Assembly (NCBI GenBank): GCA_902540805.1
Contig: CACBON010000009.1
Location: forward strand, 1 to 56,302
Reading direction: 5' to 3'
Length of the DNA: 56,302 nucleotides
Source of the DNA: an uncultured Alphaproteobacteria bacterium
GTDB lineage: Bacteria > Pseudomonadota > Alphaproteobacteria > Methylaequorales > Methylaequoraceae
The notes below the pieces were generated by a model. The model was not told the origin of the DNA and did no database searches. It saw only the letters and a list, made by a program, of their open reading frames with translations. Positions 16,116 to 24,105 of this stretch are shown piece by piece; the first letter of the stretch is position 1; every line of letters begins with the position of its first letter. A program made the position numbers and the translations under genes.

Positions 16116-16597
16116 TATTGATAGCATTAGGTTCAAATTTAAATTCTGAAGCTTATGGTGATCCGCTAAAAAATTGCCATAAGGCTATCGAATTTTTAAA
16201 AAAAAGGTTTGAGCTTGAAAAAATTTCAAATTTTTATGAGACTGAACCAATTCCTAAATCAAATCAGGAAATGTATGTGAATGGAGTAGTAAGTGTAAAA
16301 ACAACCCTCTTGCCAGAAAAAATTTTAGAAGAATTAATGAGCATTGAAAAAATCTTTAAAAGAGTAAGACATTTTAAAAACGAATCTAGAGTTATTGATC
16401 TTGATCTATTATGTTATAATGGAATAATACTAAAAGATAAACATCTGCAATTGCCTCATCCAAGAATGCATTTAAGAAGATTTGTTATGCAACCATTGTG
16501 TGATATAAATAAAGATTGGGAACATCCTGTGTTAAAAGTAAAAGCAGAAAATATTTTAAAAAACCTTGCAAATCAAAAAATTTACAATATAAATTGA
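16112..16597 (+). CDS. folK: 2-amino-4-hydroxy-6-hydroxymethyldihydropteridine pyrophosphokinase
   Basis: A 161-residue folate-pathway enzyme transferring pyrophosphate from ATP to the pterin. Motifs: ALGSNLNSEAYGDP with the following Cys/Lys helix, FYETEPI, NGVVSVKTTLLPE, RVIDLDLLCYNG (the Mg-binding Asp pair) and LPHPRMHLRRFVMQPLCDI. It overlaps smpB in an ATGA junction. folB and folP, often adjacent in other bacteria, are not here. Confidence 0.95.
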   Translation: MILIALGSNLNSEAYGDPLKNCHKAIEFLKKRFELEKISNFYETEPIPKSNQEMYVNGVVSVKTTLLPEKILEELMSIEKIFKRVRHFKNESRVIDLDLLCYNGIILKDKHLQLPHPRMHLRRFVMQPLCDINKDWEHPVLKVKAENILKNLANQKIYNIN

Positions 16598-16602
16598 TTC
16601 AA

Positions 16603-17055
16603 ATGGCACGAGTAACAACAGAAGACTGCACAACATCTATACCTAACAGATTCCAACTAGTGATATACGCTTGTAACAGAGCTCGGGACATAGCTTCTGG
16701 ATCACAAGTTGAAGTTTCAAGTGACAATGATAAGAATACCGTCATTGCTCTCCGAGAGATAGCTGAAAAGAAAATCGATTTGGTCAAAACATGGGATTCT
16801 ATCGTTGTCTCATCACAAAGATATCAACCGGTAGAAGATACCGATATAGATGATAATGAAACAGTTCCAATGAATGAAAATGCATCCCAGGTCTCATTTG
16901 ACAATTTCGAAAAAGAAAATGCTTCTGAAAAAAAACGAAAAAAAATTTATATGACTCAAAATGAAATTCAGAAGCTTATTAGTCAAAAGAAAAATAACCA
17001 AGAAGACTCCCGAACAGATCAGTCTCAAGTTGATTTAGAGAAGCAAGAAGACTAA
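16603..17055 (+). CDS. rpoZ: RNA polymerase omega subunit with acidic tail
   Basis: The omega subunit helps assemble and stabilise RNA polymerase. The start is ATG 16603 (MARVTTEDC); the frame is open further upstream but the family begins here. Core motifs: NRFQLVIYACNRARDIASGS (about 13-32) and NTVIALREIAEKKI (about 42-55). It is followed by a long acidic, Asp/Glu/Asn/Gln-rich tail giving 150 residues, longer than E. coli omega (91) though alphaproteobacterial versions also carry tails. It precedes rsh, the standard alphaproteobacterial order. Confidence 0.93.
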   Translation: MARVTTEDCTTSIPNRFQLVIYACNRARDIASGSQVEVSSDNDKNTVIALREIAEKKIDLVKTWDSIVVSSQRYQPVEDTDIDDNETVPMNENASQVSFDNFEKENASEKKRKKIYMTQNEIQKLISQKKNNQEDSRTDQSQVDLEKQED

Positions 17056-17089
17056 AAAAAATAATTTAATATTTAAAAATTTCGATTTT

Positions 17090-17095
17090 TATAAT
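17090..17095 (+). promoter_or_regulatory. Candidate -10 element for rsh
   Basis: A perfect TATAAT lies 11 bases before the GTG start of rsh in the 51-base rpoZ-rsh gap. A transcript starting from it would have only a few leader bases. No clear -35 is visible; read-through from rpoZ is equally likely. Confidence 0.25.
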
Positions 17096-17106
17096 AAAAT
17101 TTTTCT

Positions 17107-19245
17107 GTGTTACGACAAGTCGAATTATTAGAAAAAGTAAAATCATATGATCCAAATGTTGAGGAAAAACTTCTCAATAAAGCATATGTTTTTTCTATGA
17201 GAGCTCATGGAAGTCAGACCAGAGCTTCTGGGGATCCTTTTTTTTCTCATCCACTGGAGGTTGCTGGTATACTTGCTGATCACAAATTTGATTCTAGAAC
17301 AATAATTACTGCTCTACTTCATGATGTTGTTGAAGACACAACGTATAGCATTGAGGATATTAAAAAAAGTTTTGGTTCTGAAATTTCATCTCTAGTAGAT
17401 GGGGTAACAAAGTTATCAAAATTTGAAGGTAGATCTGATAAATTTAATCAAGCAGAAAACTTTAGGAAATTGTTACTAGCGACTTCCAGAGACATAAGAG
17501 TTTTATTTGTCAAACTTGCAGATAGACTTCATAATATGAGAACTTTAAAGTTTATAAAAGACGAAAAAAAAAAAAAAAGAATATCTTACGAAACTTTAGA
17601 AATTTATTCGCCACTCGCTGAGAGACTTGGTATGGAAGAAATCAGAAAGGAACTTGAAGATTTAAGCTTTAAGGAAACTGAGCCTGAACTCAGAGATTCA
17701 ATAATTCAAAGACTTCTGATGTTAAGACAACAAGACGAAGATATTTTAGATAAAATTATCAAGAATATCGAAGAATTTCTTCTTGAAAATAAAATTATAT
17801 TCAAAGTTTTTGGTAGAGAAAAAACTCCTTACTCAATTTGGAAAAAAATGAAAGTTAAGTCTGTAAATTTTTCTCAACTTTCAGACATTATCGCCTTTAC
17901 AATTTTAGTTAAGGATACCAAAACTTGTTATGAAGTTCTGGGTTTTCTTCATCAAGGTTACTCATATGTTCCAGGAAGGTTCAAAGATTATATTTCAACG
18001 CCTAAACCAAATGGTTATCAATCAATACATACCACACTTATTGGCCCTTTGAATCAGAGAATAGAAATTCAAATTAGATCTTTTGAGATGAACGAAAAAG
18101 CAGAGTTTGGAGTTGCAGCACATTGGATATATAAAGATAAAATTAATCCAAAAGATGGAAAACAATATAGGTGGATGAGACAAATTTTAGATATTCTTGA
18201 TCAATCAAATGAACCAGAAGAGTTTCTTGAACATACCAAAATGCAAATGCATGCAGATCAGGTTTTTGTTTTTACACCTAAAGGTGATATAATAGCTTTA
18301 CCTAGAGGAGCAATGCCATTAGATTTTGCATTTTCTGTTCATTCTGATGTGGGATATTTTTGTTCAGGTGTAAAAATTAATAATTCCATTAAACCACTTT
18401 CAACCAAACTAAAAAATGGAGATCAAGTAGAAATCCTTCGTGGCAAAGCTAATTCTGTTCTACCAGATTGGTTGGAATTTTCGATTACAGGAAAAGCAAG
18501 AGTTTGCATCAAACGATATCTGCATATTAAAGAGGACGAAGACTTTAAAAAACTTGGAAAGGAAATTTTAATTAACCATTTTAAGAATCAGGGTATGCGA
18601 TACTCAGAAACAAACGTTAAAAACATTTTAGATAAATTTAAGCTTAAAGAATTAGATAATCTTTATAAATTTATCGGATGTGGAAAGATTTTACCCAGTA
18701 AGATAGTGTCATCAATGTTTCCTGAGAAAAAACTTCTTAACAAAGATGATAAGATTGTAATTTTTAATAAACTTAAAGAAAAAAATAGATCGGATGATTT
18801 ACCGCTAATTGTTCATGGATTAACTCCTGGGATGAGTATTCACTTCGCTAAATGTTGTAATCCAATTCCTGGGGATGAAGCTATTTCTTTTGTAATGAAG
18901 AACAAGGGTTTAATAATTCATTTAAAACTATGTAAGGAATTAAAAAAATTAAAATCTGAAAATAACAAACTTATAAAAGTATCTTGGGAAAACTTAAAAT
19001 ATAAAAAGAACAATTTTGTTGCTAAAATAAATGTACTAATCCGAAATAAAATAGGTGCATTAGGAGTTTTATCATCCATTATTGCTAAATCTTTAAGTAA
19101 TATCAGAAACCTAGAGATCACTGATCGAAATACAGACTTTTTCAAAATTAATATAGACATAGATGTAAAAAATAAATCGCACCTAAGTAAAGTAATTGCT
19201 TCTTTGAGAACTTCTGATTTTATAAACAGCGTATCAAGGATTTAG
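17107..19245 (+). CDS. rsh: Bifunctional (p)ppGpp synthetase/hydrolase (RelA/SpoT homologue)
   Basis: A 712-residue stringent-response enzyme. The HD hydrolase domain (about 25-180) has intact His48, HD 72-73 and ED 76-77. The synthetase domain (about 235-345) has GREKTPYSIWKKM, SDIIAF and GRFKDYISTPKPNGYQSIHTT. TGS (about 385-445, VFTPKGDIIALPRGA), a middle region with HFAKCCNPIPGD, and a C-terminal ACT domain follow. Thr265 replaces an Arg usually found after SDIxAF. A 15-A run (17564-17578) lies in the hydrolase region. Start GTG 17107. As a single Rsh it would set ppGpp levels in both directions. Confidence 0.94.
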   Translation: MLRQVELLEKVKSYDPNVEEKLLNKAYVFSMRAHGSQTRASGDPFFSHPLEVAGILADHKFDSRTIITALLHDVVEDTTYSIEDIKKSFGSEISSLVDGVTKLSKFEGRSDKFNQAENFRKLLLATSRDIRVLFVKLADRLHNMRTLKFIKDEKKKKRISYETLEIYSPLAERLGMEEIRKELEDLSFKETEPELRDSIIQRLLMLRQQDEDILDKIIKNIEEFLLENKIIFKVFGREKTPYSIWKKMKVKSVNFSQLSDIIAFTILVKDTKTCYEVLGFLHQGYSYVPGRFKDYISTPKPNGYQSIHTTLIGPLNQRIEIQIRSFEMNEKAEFGVAAHWIYKDKINPKDGKQYRWMRQILDILDQSNEPEEFLEHTKMQMHADQVFVFTPKGDIIALPRGAMPLDFAFSVHSDVGYFCSGVKINNSIKPLSTKLKNGDQVEILRGKANSVLPDWLEFSITGKARVCIKRYLHIKEDEDFKKLGKEILINHFKNQGMRYSETNVKNILDKFKLKELDNLYKFIGCGKILPSKIVSSMFPEKKLLNKDDKIVIFNKLKEKNRSDDLPLIVHGLTPGMSIHFAKCCNPIPGDEAISFVMKNKGLIIHLKLCKELKKLKSENNKLIKVSWENLKYKKNNFVAKINVLIRNKIGALGVLSSIIAKSLSNIRNLEITDRNTDFFKINIDIDVKNKSHLSKVIASLRTSDFINSVSRI

Positions 19246-19254
19246 GAAAACTTT

Positions 19255-19704
19255 ATGCAATTTTCCAAATATTTTAGAATTTTAAAAATGAAGGTCTACA
19301 AAATTAGAGATTTTCCGGAGGCTGTTGCAATTGGACTAGCTTGGGGGGTAGCTGTTTCTTTTACTCCCTTGTTGGGATTTCATTTAATTATTTGCTACTT
19401 GGGTACTATTTCAATGAGAGGTAATTTAATTGCGGCTACTGTTGGTTCAGTAATCGGAAATCCATGGACTTTTCCCTTTTTTTTTTACGTTGCTTATAAA
19501 TTTGGTTTAAATTTTATTTACAGTCCACTTGACAATTATGAGTTTAAAATAAACTTTTTGATAGAAAATTTTAGTAGATTATTCTTTCCAACTTTGATTG
19601 GTAGTTTACCTATTGCAATTGCAGCTTGGTATATTACTTATAAGGTTAGTCGATTTTATTTGGAAAAAAGATTCAATGAAAAAAAAAATAAGATTAGGAG
19701 TTAA
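19255..19704 (+). CDS. DUF2062 membrane protein
   Basis: A 149-residue integral membrane protein with about three hydrophobic segments. The pattern AVAIGLAWGVAVSFTPLLGFHL, then RGNLIAATVGSVIGNPWTFPFFFYVAYKFG (about 62-91), is the DUF2062 signature. Function is uncharacterised. It lies between rsh and pdxJ, a common alphaproteobacterial position, and its last 29 bases overlap the pdxJ start. Confidence 0.85.
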   Translation: MQFSKYFRILKMKVYKIRDFPEAVAIGLAWGVAVSFTPLLGFHLIICYLGTISMRGNLIAATVGSVIGNPWTFPFFFYVAYKFGLNFIYSPLDNYEFKINFLIENFSRLFFPTLIGSLPIAIAAWYITYKVSRFYLEKRFNEKKNKIRS

Positions 19705-20410
19705 TATAGATCATGTTGCAACTCTTAGAAATGCAAGAAACCAAGACTTTCCTAATTTATTGGAAGTTGCAAAAACATTAAAAGACTGCCATGTTGATTT
19801 GATTACAGTCCATTTAAGAGAAGATAGAAGGCACATAAGAGATAAAGATGTTGAAGAATTAAAAAATAAAAATTATCTGCCTCTTAATTTAGAAATGGCT
19901 GCTACTGATGAAATGAAAAATATTTGTTTTAAAACAAATCCTTATTCTTGCTGCATTGTTCCTGAAAGAAGAGAAGAACTTACAACTGAAGGAGGGTTAG
20001 ATGTTAAAAATCAGTTAGATTATCTGGGAGAATTTGTATCAGAATTCAAAGACAAAGACATTAAATTATCACTTTTTGTAGACCCTGATGTAGAGCAGAT
20101 TGAAGCAGCTGCAAAGCTTGGCGTAAAAGTAATCGAAATTCACACAGGAAAATTTTCTATTAATTTCAATAACAAAAATCACCAATCAGAACTAAATAGA
20201 ATTGAGCGAGCTGCCGAACACTGTCTTAAAGTTGGAATAGACTGTCACGCTGGACACGGATTGAACTTTGATAACGCGGGCAAAATTTCAAGCATACCAA
20301 ACATTGTAGAGCTTAACGTTGGACATTTCTTAATATCCAATGCTCTATTGGATGGTTTGGATATAACAATCAAGAAATTCATGAAAATTATAAATCATCC
20401 TAGCATTTGA
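19676..20410 (+). CDS. pdxJ: Pyridoxine 5'-phosphate synthase
   Basis: A 244-residue TIM-barrel enzyme making pyridoxine 5'-phosphate from 1-deoxyxylulose 5-phosphate and 3-amino-2-oxopropyl phosphate. The start is ATG 19676 (then KKKIRLGVNIDHVATLRNAR, a canonical N-terminus); the longer open frame upstream is inside the DUF2062 gene. DLITVHLREDRRHI, CIVPERREELTTEGGLDV, IEIHTGKFS and CHAGHGLNFDN are conserved. The usual alphaproteobacterial neighbour acpS, expected next, is absent; lepB follows directly. Confidence 0.95.
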   Translation: MKKKIRLGVNIDHVATLRNARNQDFPNLLEVAKTLKDCHVDLITVHLREDRRHIRDKDVEELKNKNYLPLNLEMAATDEMKNICFKTNPYSCCIVPERREELTTEGGLDVKNQLDYLGEFVSEFKDKDIKLSLFVDPDVEQIEAAAKLGVKVIEIHTGKFSINFNNKNHQSELNRIERAAEHCLKVGIDCHAGHGLNFDNAGKISSIPNIVELNVGHFLISNALLDGLDITIKKFMKIINHPSI

Positions 20411-20434
20411 TTTTTTTTGTAATAAAATTCAAGT

Positions 20435-21196
20435 ATGAAAAATACTTTTTTTAAAGAAAAAAAAAAAAATAATAGCTTTAAGAAAAACTTGGTTTCACTT
20501 TTTTACGCAATCATTGCTGCTTTAATGATAAGAAGTTTTCTTTATGAGCCTTTTAGTATTCCCTCTGGATCTATGTACCCAAATCTAAAAGTGGGAGATT
20601 ATTTATTTGTATCTAAATTTTCATACGGGTTTTCAAAACACTCCCTTCCATTTAGCATACCAGTTATACCAGGAAGATTGTTTTCTAAGGAACCAAAAAG
20701 AGGAGAAATTGTTGTTTTTAAAACACCTGAGGATAATAGAACTGATTATATAAAACGGGTAGTTGGCCTACCGGGTGATTCGTTGGAAATGAAAGATAAT
20801 GTATTAATAATAAACGACAAAGAAATTAACATAACCAAGAAAAATATTGAAAAATATAAAGCTTTTAATGTTTCAAAAAATATAGAGATATTGCCCAACA
20901 ACTTATCATACGAAGTTTATGAATTCGAAAGAGCGTTTGAAGGTCTAAATACAAACAATTTTAATAAGATAAAAATTCCTTTAGATTATTTCTTTGTTCT
21001 AGGAGACAATAGAGATAATTCTCAAGACAGTAGATTTATTGGATTAATTCCAAGAGAGAACTTAGTTGGTAGAGCTGAGGTTGTGATGATTTCATTTGAT
21101 ACTGAGATAGGAAGTTTTCTGAAGTTCTGGACATGGTATCCAGCATTAAGAAAAGATAGATTTTTTGTTAGCTTAATTCCACAAAAAAAAGAATGA
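20435..21196 (+). CDS. lepB: Signal peptidase I
   Basis: A 253-residue membrane protease that removes signal peptides on the periplasmic side. A basic N-terminus is followed by one membrane helix (about 19-35). The catalytic Ser46 is in IPSGSMYPNLKVGDYLFV and Lys107 in DYIKRVVGLPGDSLE; GDNRDNSQDSRFIG (about 190-203) is box E. A 13-A run at codons 8-11 (20457-20469) is a possible slippage site. It overlaps rnc by 4 bases. Confidence 0.95.
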   Translation: MKNTFFKEKKKNNSFKKNLVSLFYAIIAALMIRSFLYEPFSIPSGSMYPNLKVGDYLFVSKFSYGFSKHSLPFSIPVIPGRLFSKEPKRGEIVVFKTPEDNRTDYIKRVVGLPGDSLEMKDNVLIINDKEINITKKNIEKYKAFNVSKNIEILPNNLSYEVYEFERAFEGLNTNNFNKIKIPLDYFFVLGDNRDNSQDSRFIGLIPRENLVGRAEVVMISFDTEIGSFLKFWTWYPALRKDRFFVSLIPQKKE

Positions 21197-21861
21197 ATAA
21201 GTATTCCAAACTCATTAATGATATAAAATATGATTTTAAAGATTGTGAACTTCTAGAAACATCTTTAACACACTCAAGTTTTAATAAAAATAAAAAAAAT
21301 TTTGAAAAATTGGAATTCTTAGGTGATAGGATTTTAGGATTAATCATTTCAATAAATCTTTTTAAAAATTTTAAAAAAGACTCAGAAGGTGAACTTGCTA
21401 AAAAACATTCTTTTTTAGTATGTAAAAGAACATTAATAAATATTGCAAGTCTCATACAACTTCAACGTTATATAAGAGTTTCAGATGATATGAAAATGAA
21501 ATCAAATGACTCAATAAAAGCAAACTCACTTGAGGCTTTAATTGCTGCAATCTTTTTGGATTCGGATTTTGAAACAGTACAAACTGTTGTTGAGAATCTA
21601 TGGAAAGAGGAAATAAGAAATATTGATTTATCTAAATATGACCCAAAATCAAGATTGCAAGAATTGTGTCTAAAAATAAATAATAAACTTCCTGAATATA
21701 ATTTCGTCAGTAAAACTGGACCCGAACACGAACCAATTTTTAAAATAAGTGTAAATCACAGTGATGATTTAATTGTTGTGGGAGAAGGTAAAAATAAACA
21801 AGATGCTGAAATTAATGCTGCTAGATTACTTTTAAAACAAATTGAAAACAAAAAAATATAA
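21193..21861 (+). CDS. rnc: Ribonuclease III
   Basis: A 222-residue double-strand RNA endonuclease for rRNA and mRNA processing. The catalytic domain has FEKLEFLGDRILGL (Glu/Asp metal ligands) and SLEALIAAIFLDSD. A C-terminal double-stranded RNA-binding domain (about 153-220) begins DPKSRLQELCL and ends with the KQDAEINAARLLL helix. It starts in ATGA overlap with lepB and overlaps era by 20 bases: the lepB-rnc-era-recO set. Confidence 0.95.
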   Translation: MNKYSKLINDIKYDFKDCELLETSLTHSSFNKNKKNFEKLEFLGDRILGLIISINLFKNFKKDSEGELAKKHSFLVCKRTLINIASLIQLQRYIRVSDDMKMKSNDSIKANSLEALIAAIFLDSDFETVQTVVENLWKEEIRNIDLSKYDPKSRLQELCLKINNKLPEYNFVSKTGPEHEPIFKISVNHSDDLIVVGEGKNKQDAEINAARLLLKQIENKKI

Positions 21862-22687
21862 GTGTGGAGTTATTTTATTAACTGGGTTTCCAAATGCAGG
21901 AAAATCAACTTTATTAAATAGTATTTTAAAAAATAAAATATCCATCATCAGCCACAAAGTTCAAACAACAAAAGAAAAAATTTCTGGAATATTAAATTTA
22001 AATAATAGTCAACTTATTTTTACTGACACACCTGGTATTCTTGAAAAACGAAAATATAAAACAAAAAGTCTTTCACGATCAATTCAGGATGAGGAAAAAA
22101 ACGTAGACATAAATCTATTTATTCATGATCTAACCAAAACTTTAGATAAACGATTATTAAATGAAATAAACTCAATCATTCAACATTTTAAAAAAAATTA
22201 TTTGGTATTAAATAAAATTGACCTTGTATCAAAAGATAAAATGCTAAAATATTCTGAATTTTTAAATTCAGGAATAAATTTTTCAAAAACTTTTATGATT
22301 TCAGCAAAAAAAAGGAAAGGTCTTGAGCAGTTAATGAACAGTCTTATTTCTGAAATTCCTGAAAGAAATTGGAAGTACAATAAAAAAATAACAGTAACAA
22401 AAAGTATAAGATATAGAATTTCAGAAATTACAAGAGAAAAGATATTTGATTTCCTTAATAAGGAAATACCATATTCAGTTAAGATTAAAACCAAAATTAA
22501 AAATGAAGATAAAATCGTAAGGATTTTTCAAGAAATTTTTGTAAATAAAGATTCACAAAAATCAATAATCATAGGGAAAAATGCAGAAAAAATTAAGATG
22601 ATTGGAACAAGATCTAGAATCGACATAGAAAAAATTTTGAAGAAAAAGGTTTTTTTAGATTTGATAGTCAAAAAAATGAGAATTTAA
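21842..22687 (+). CDS. era: GTPase Era
   Basis: A 281-residue GTPase that assists 16S rRNA maturation and 30S assembly. G1 is GFPNAGKST, G3 DTPG, G4 NKID and G5 SAKKRKG. The C-terminal KH domain (about 205-275) contains IIIGKNAEKIKMIGTRSR, the rRNA-binding element. The only suitable start is TTG 21842, inside rnc. The domain follows family length with a compact N-terminus. Confidence 0.94.
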   Translation: MKTKKYKCGVILLTGFPNAGKSTLLNSILKNKISIISHKVQTTKEKISGILNLNNSQLIFTDTPGILEKRKYKTKSLSRSIQDEEKNVDINLFIHDLTKTLDKRLLNEINSIIQHFKKNYLVLNKIDLVSKDKMLKYSEFLNSGINFSKTFMISAKKRKGLEQLMNSLISEIPERNWKYNKKITVTKSIRYRISEITREKIFDFLNKEIPYSVKIKTKIKNEDKIVRIFQEIFVNKDSQKSIIIGKNAEKIKMIGTRSRIDIEKILKKKVFLDLIVKKMRI

Positions 22688-22689
22688 TA

Positions 22690-23394
22690 ATGAAAATACA
22701 CGACGAAGGATTTTTTTTATACTCTAAAAATTTTGGAGAAAAGTCAAAAATTCTATATATTCTTTCGAAGGATTATGGTTTGATAAAAGGATTGTCAAAG
22801 TCTTTTAAAAAAAGAAACTTCAATTTAATTAATCTTGACAAAATTCAATTTACATGGAGTTCAAGAAATCAAAATTCACTTGGATATTTAAATTATGAAC
22901 AAGAAAATTATAATTCCTCTAATGATTATTTTTTCACAATTGTTAAAGCTGCAGCATCAGAGCTTTGCGTAAAATTTTTACCTTTATGGGAGCAAAATAA
23001 TGCTATTTATAAAGAAGTTAACAATCTATCTATTTTAAAATATGATAGTAAATCCTATTTGATTGGTAAATATGTTGAGTGGGAAATGAATTTTTTAAAG
23101 CATATTGGTTATGGACTTAATATTTATAAGTGCTGTGTAACAGGTGAATTAAATAATACTTATTTTATCTCCCCAAAAACAGGAAATGCAGTTAATTTCG
23201 AAATAGGAAAGAAATACTCTAAGTATTTATTTAAAATTCCAAAATGCATGAAAGAAAATTTTAAAAAAAAAAAATATAATGATTATATTGATGCATTAAA
23301 AATAACAGAGTATTTTTTTCTCAAAATTTTAGAAAATAACAAATTCAAATTTATTTTTAGAAATCAAATAGTTTACCTTCTTAAAGGATTATAG
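22690..23394 (+). CDS. recO: DNA repair protein RecO
   Basis: A 234-residue mediator that loads RecA with RecR during gap repair. The N-terminal OB fold begins with the pattern GFFLYSKNFGEKSKILYILSKDYGLIKG; a helical C-terminal domain follows. It starts 2 bases after era and overlaps the convergent leucyltransferase gene by 6 bases, closing the housekeeping operon. The family diverges quickly, but position and N-terminal pattern make the call firm. Confidence 0.9.
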   Translation: MKIHDEGFFLYSKNFGEKSKILYILSKDYGLIKGLSKSFKKRNFNLINLDKIQFTWSSRNQNSLGYLNYEQENYNSSNDYFFTIVKAAASELCVKFLPLWEQNNAIYKEVNNLSILKYDSKSYLIGKYVEWEMNFLKHIGYGLNIYKCCVTGELNNTYFISPKTGNAVNFEIGKKYSKYLFKIPKCMKENFKKKKYNDYIDALKITEYFFLKILENNKFKFIFRNQIVYLLKGL

Positions 23395-24105
23395 TTTATC
23401 TTTCCATTCACCATTTAAGAAATATTCAACATTATTAAATGAAGATTTATATTTCATATTTTTTGATTCTTTTATCCAATATCCAAGATACAAATAACTC
23501 TTTTTTTGTTCTTTAAGTTTTTTAACTGTTGTTAATATTAAATTTTTTCCCAATCCTCTTTTGTTAGAATATGGGTCAAAAAAACTATAAACTGCAGAGT
23601 ATCCATCATCTAAAACATCTAATAGAATTGAGCCATAAAGTTCCTTATTAGAATTAATTAAATCGAATATTTTTGTTTTATTTTTAGATCTATGGAAGAA
23701 ATTAATAAAATCAGATTGTGTCATATATCTCATTTGACCATCTGAATGTCTTATTCTACAATATTGATTAAACAATTTAAATCTTTTTTCTGAATAACAT
23801 TGATTGTCAACTAATGATAGATCAGAGTTTGTTTTTAAATTTCTTTTGTTACTTTTGGAATATATAAATTTAGAGATATTTAATCTTAATGAGATGCAGG
23901 ATATACAATTTTTACATGATGGGATATACATGTGATCATAATTTCTCCGAAATCCTTTTTGAGTAAGTTTTGATATAACCTCATTTCCAGTTTTATCTTT
24001 TGGAATATTTACAAATATCCTTTTTTCAAACCTTCCTTTAATGTATGAGCATGGAAACTCAGTTGAGCTTTTCAAAATTAATTCATTTTTTTTTAGTGTA
24101 CCCAT
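23389..24105 (-). CDS. bpt: Aspartate/glutamate leucyltransferase (Bpt type)
   Basis: A 238-residue aminoacyl-tRNA protein transferase that attaches leucine to acidic N-termini, marking proteins for ClpAP. The N-terminal half has PCSYIKGR, a GFRRNYDHMYIPSCKNCISCISLR stretch with a Cys cluster (CxxC; about 62-69), and the C-terminal half a GNAT-like fold with YLYLGYWIKESKNMKYK. It starts directly after the glycerate kinase stop and may be the last gene of that operon. Confidence 0.88.
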   Translation of the reverse strand: MGTLKKNELILKSSTEFPCSYIKGRFEKRIFVNIPKDKTGNEVISKLTQKGFRRNYDHMYIPSCKNCISCISLRLNISKFIYSKSNKRNLKTNSDLSLVDNQCYSEKRFKLFNQYCRIRHSDGQMRYMTQSDFINFFHRSKNKTKIFDLINSNKELYGSILLDVLDDGYSAVYSFFDPYSNKRGLGKNLILTTVKKLKEQKKSYLYLGYWIKESKNMKYKSSFNNVEYFLNGEWKDKL

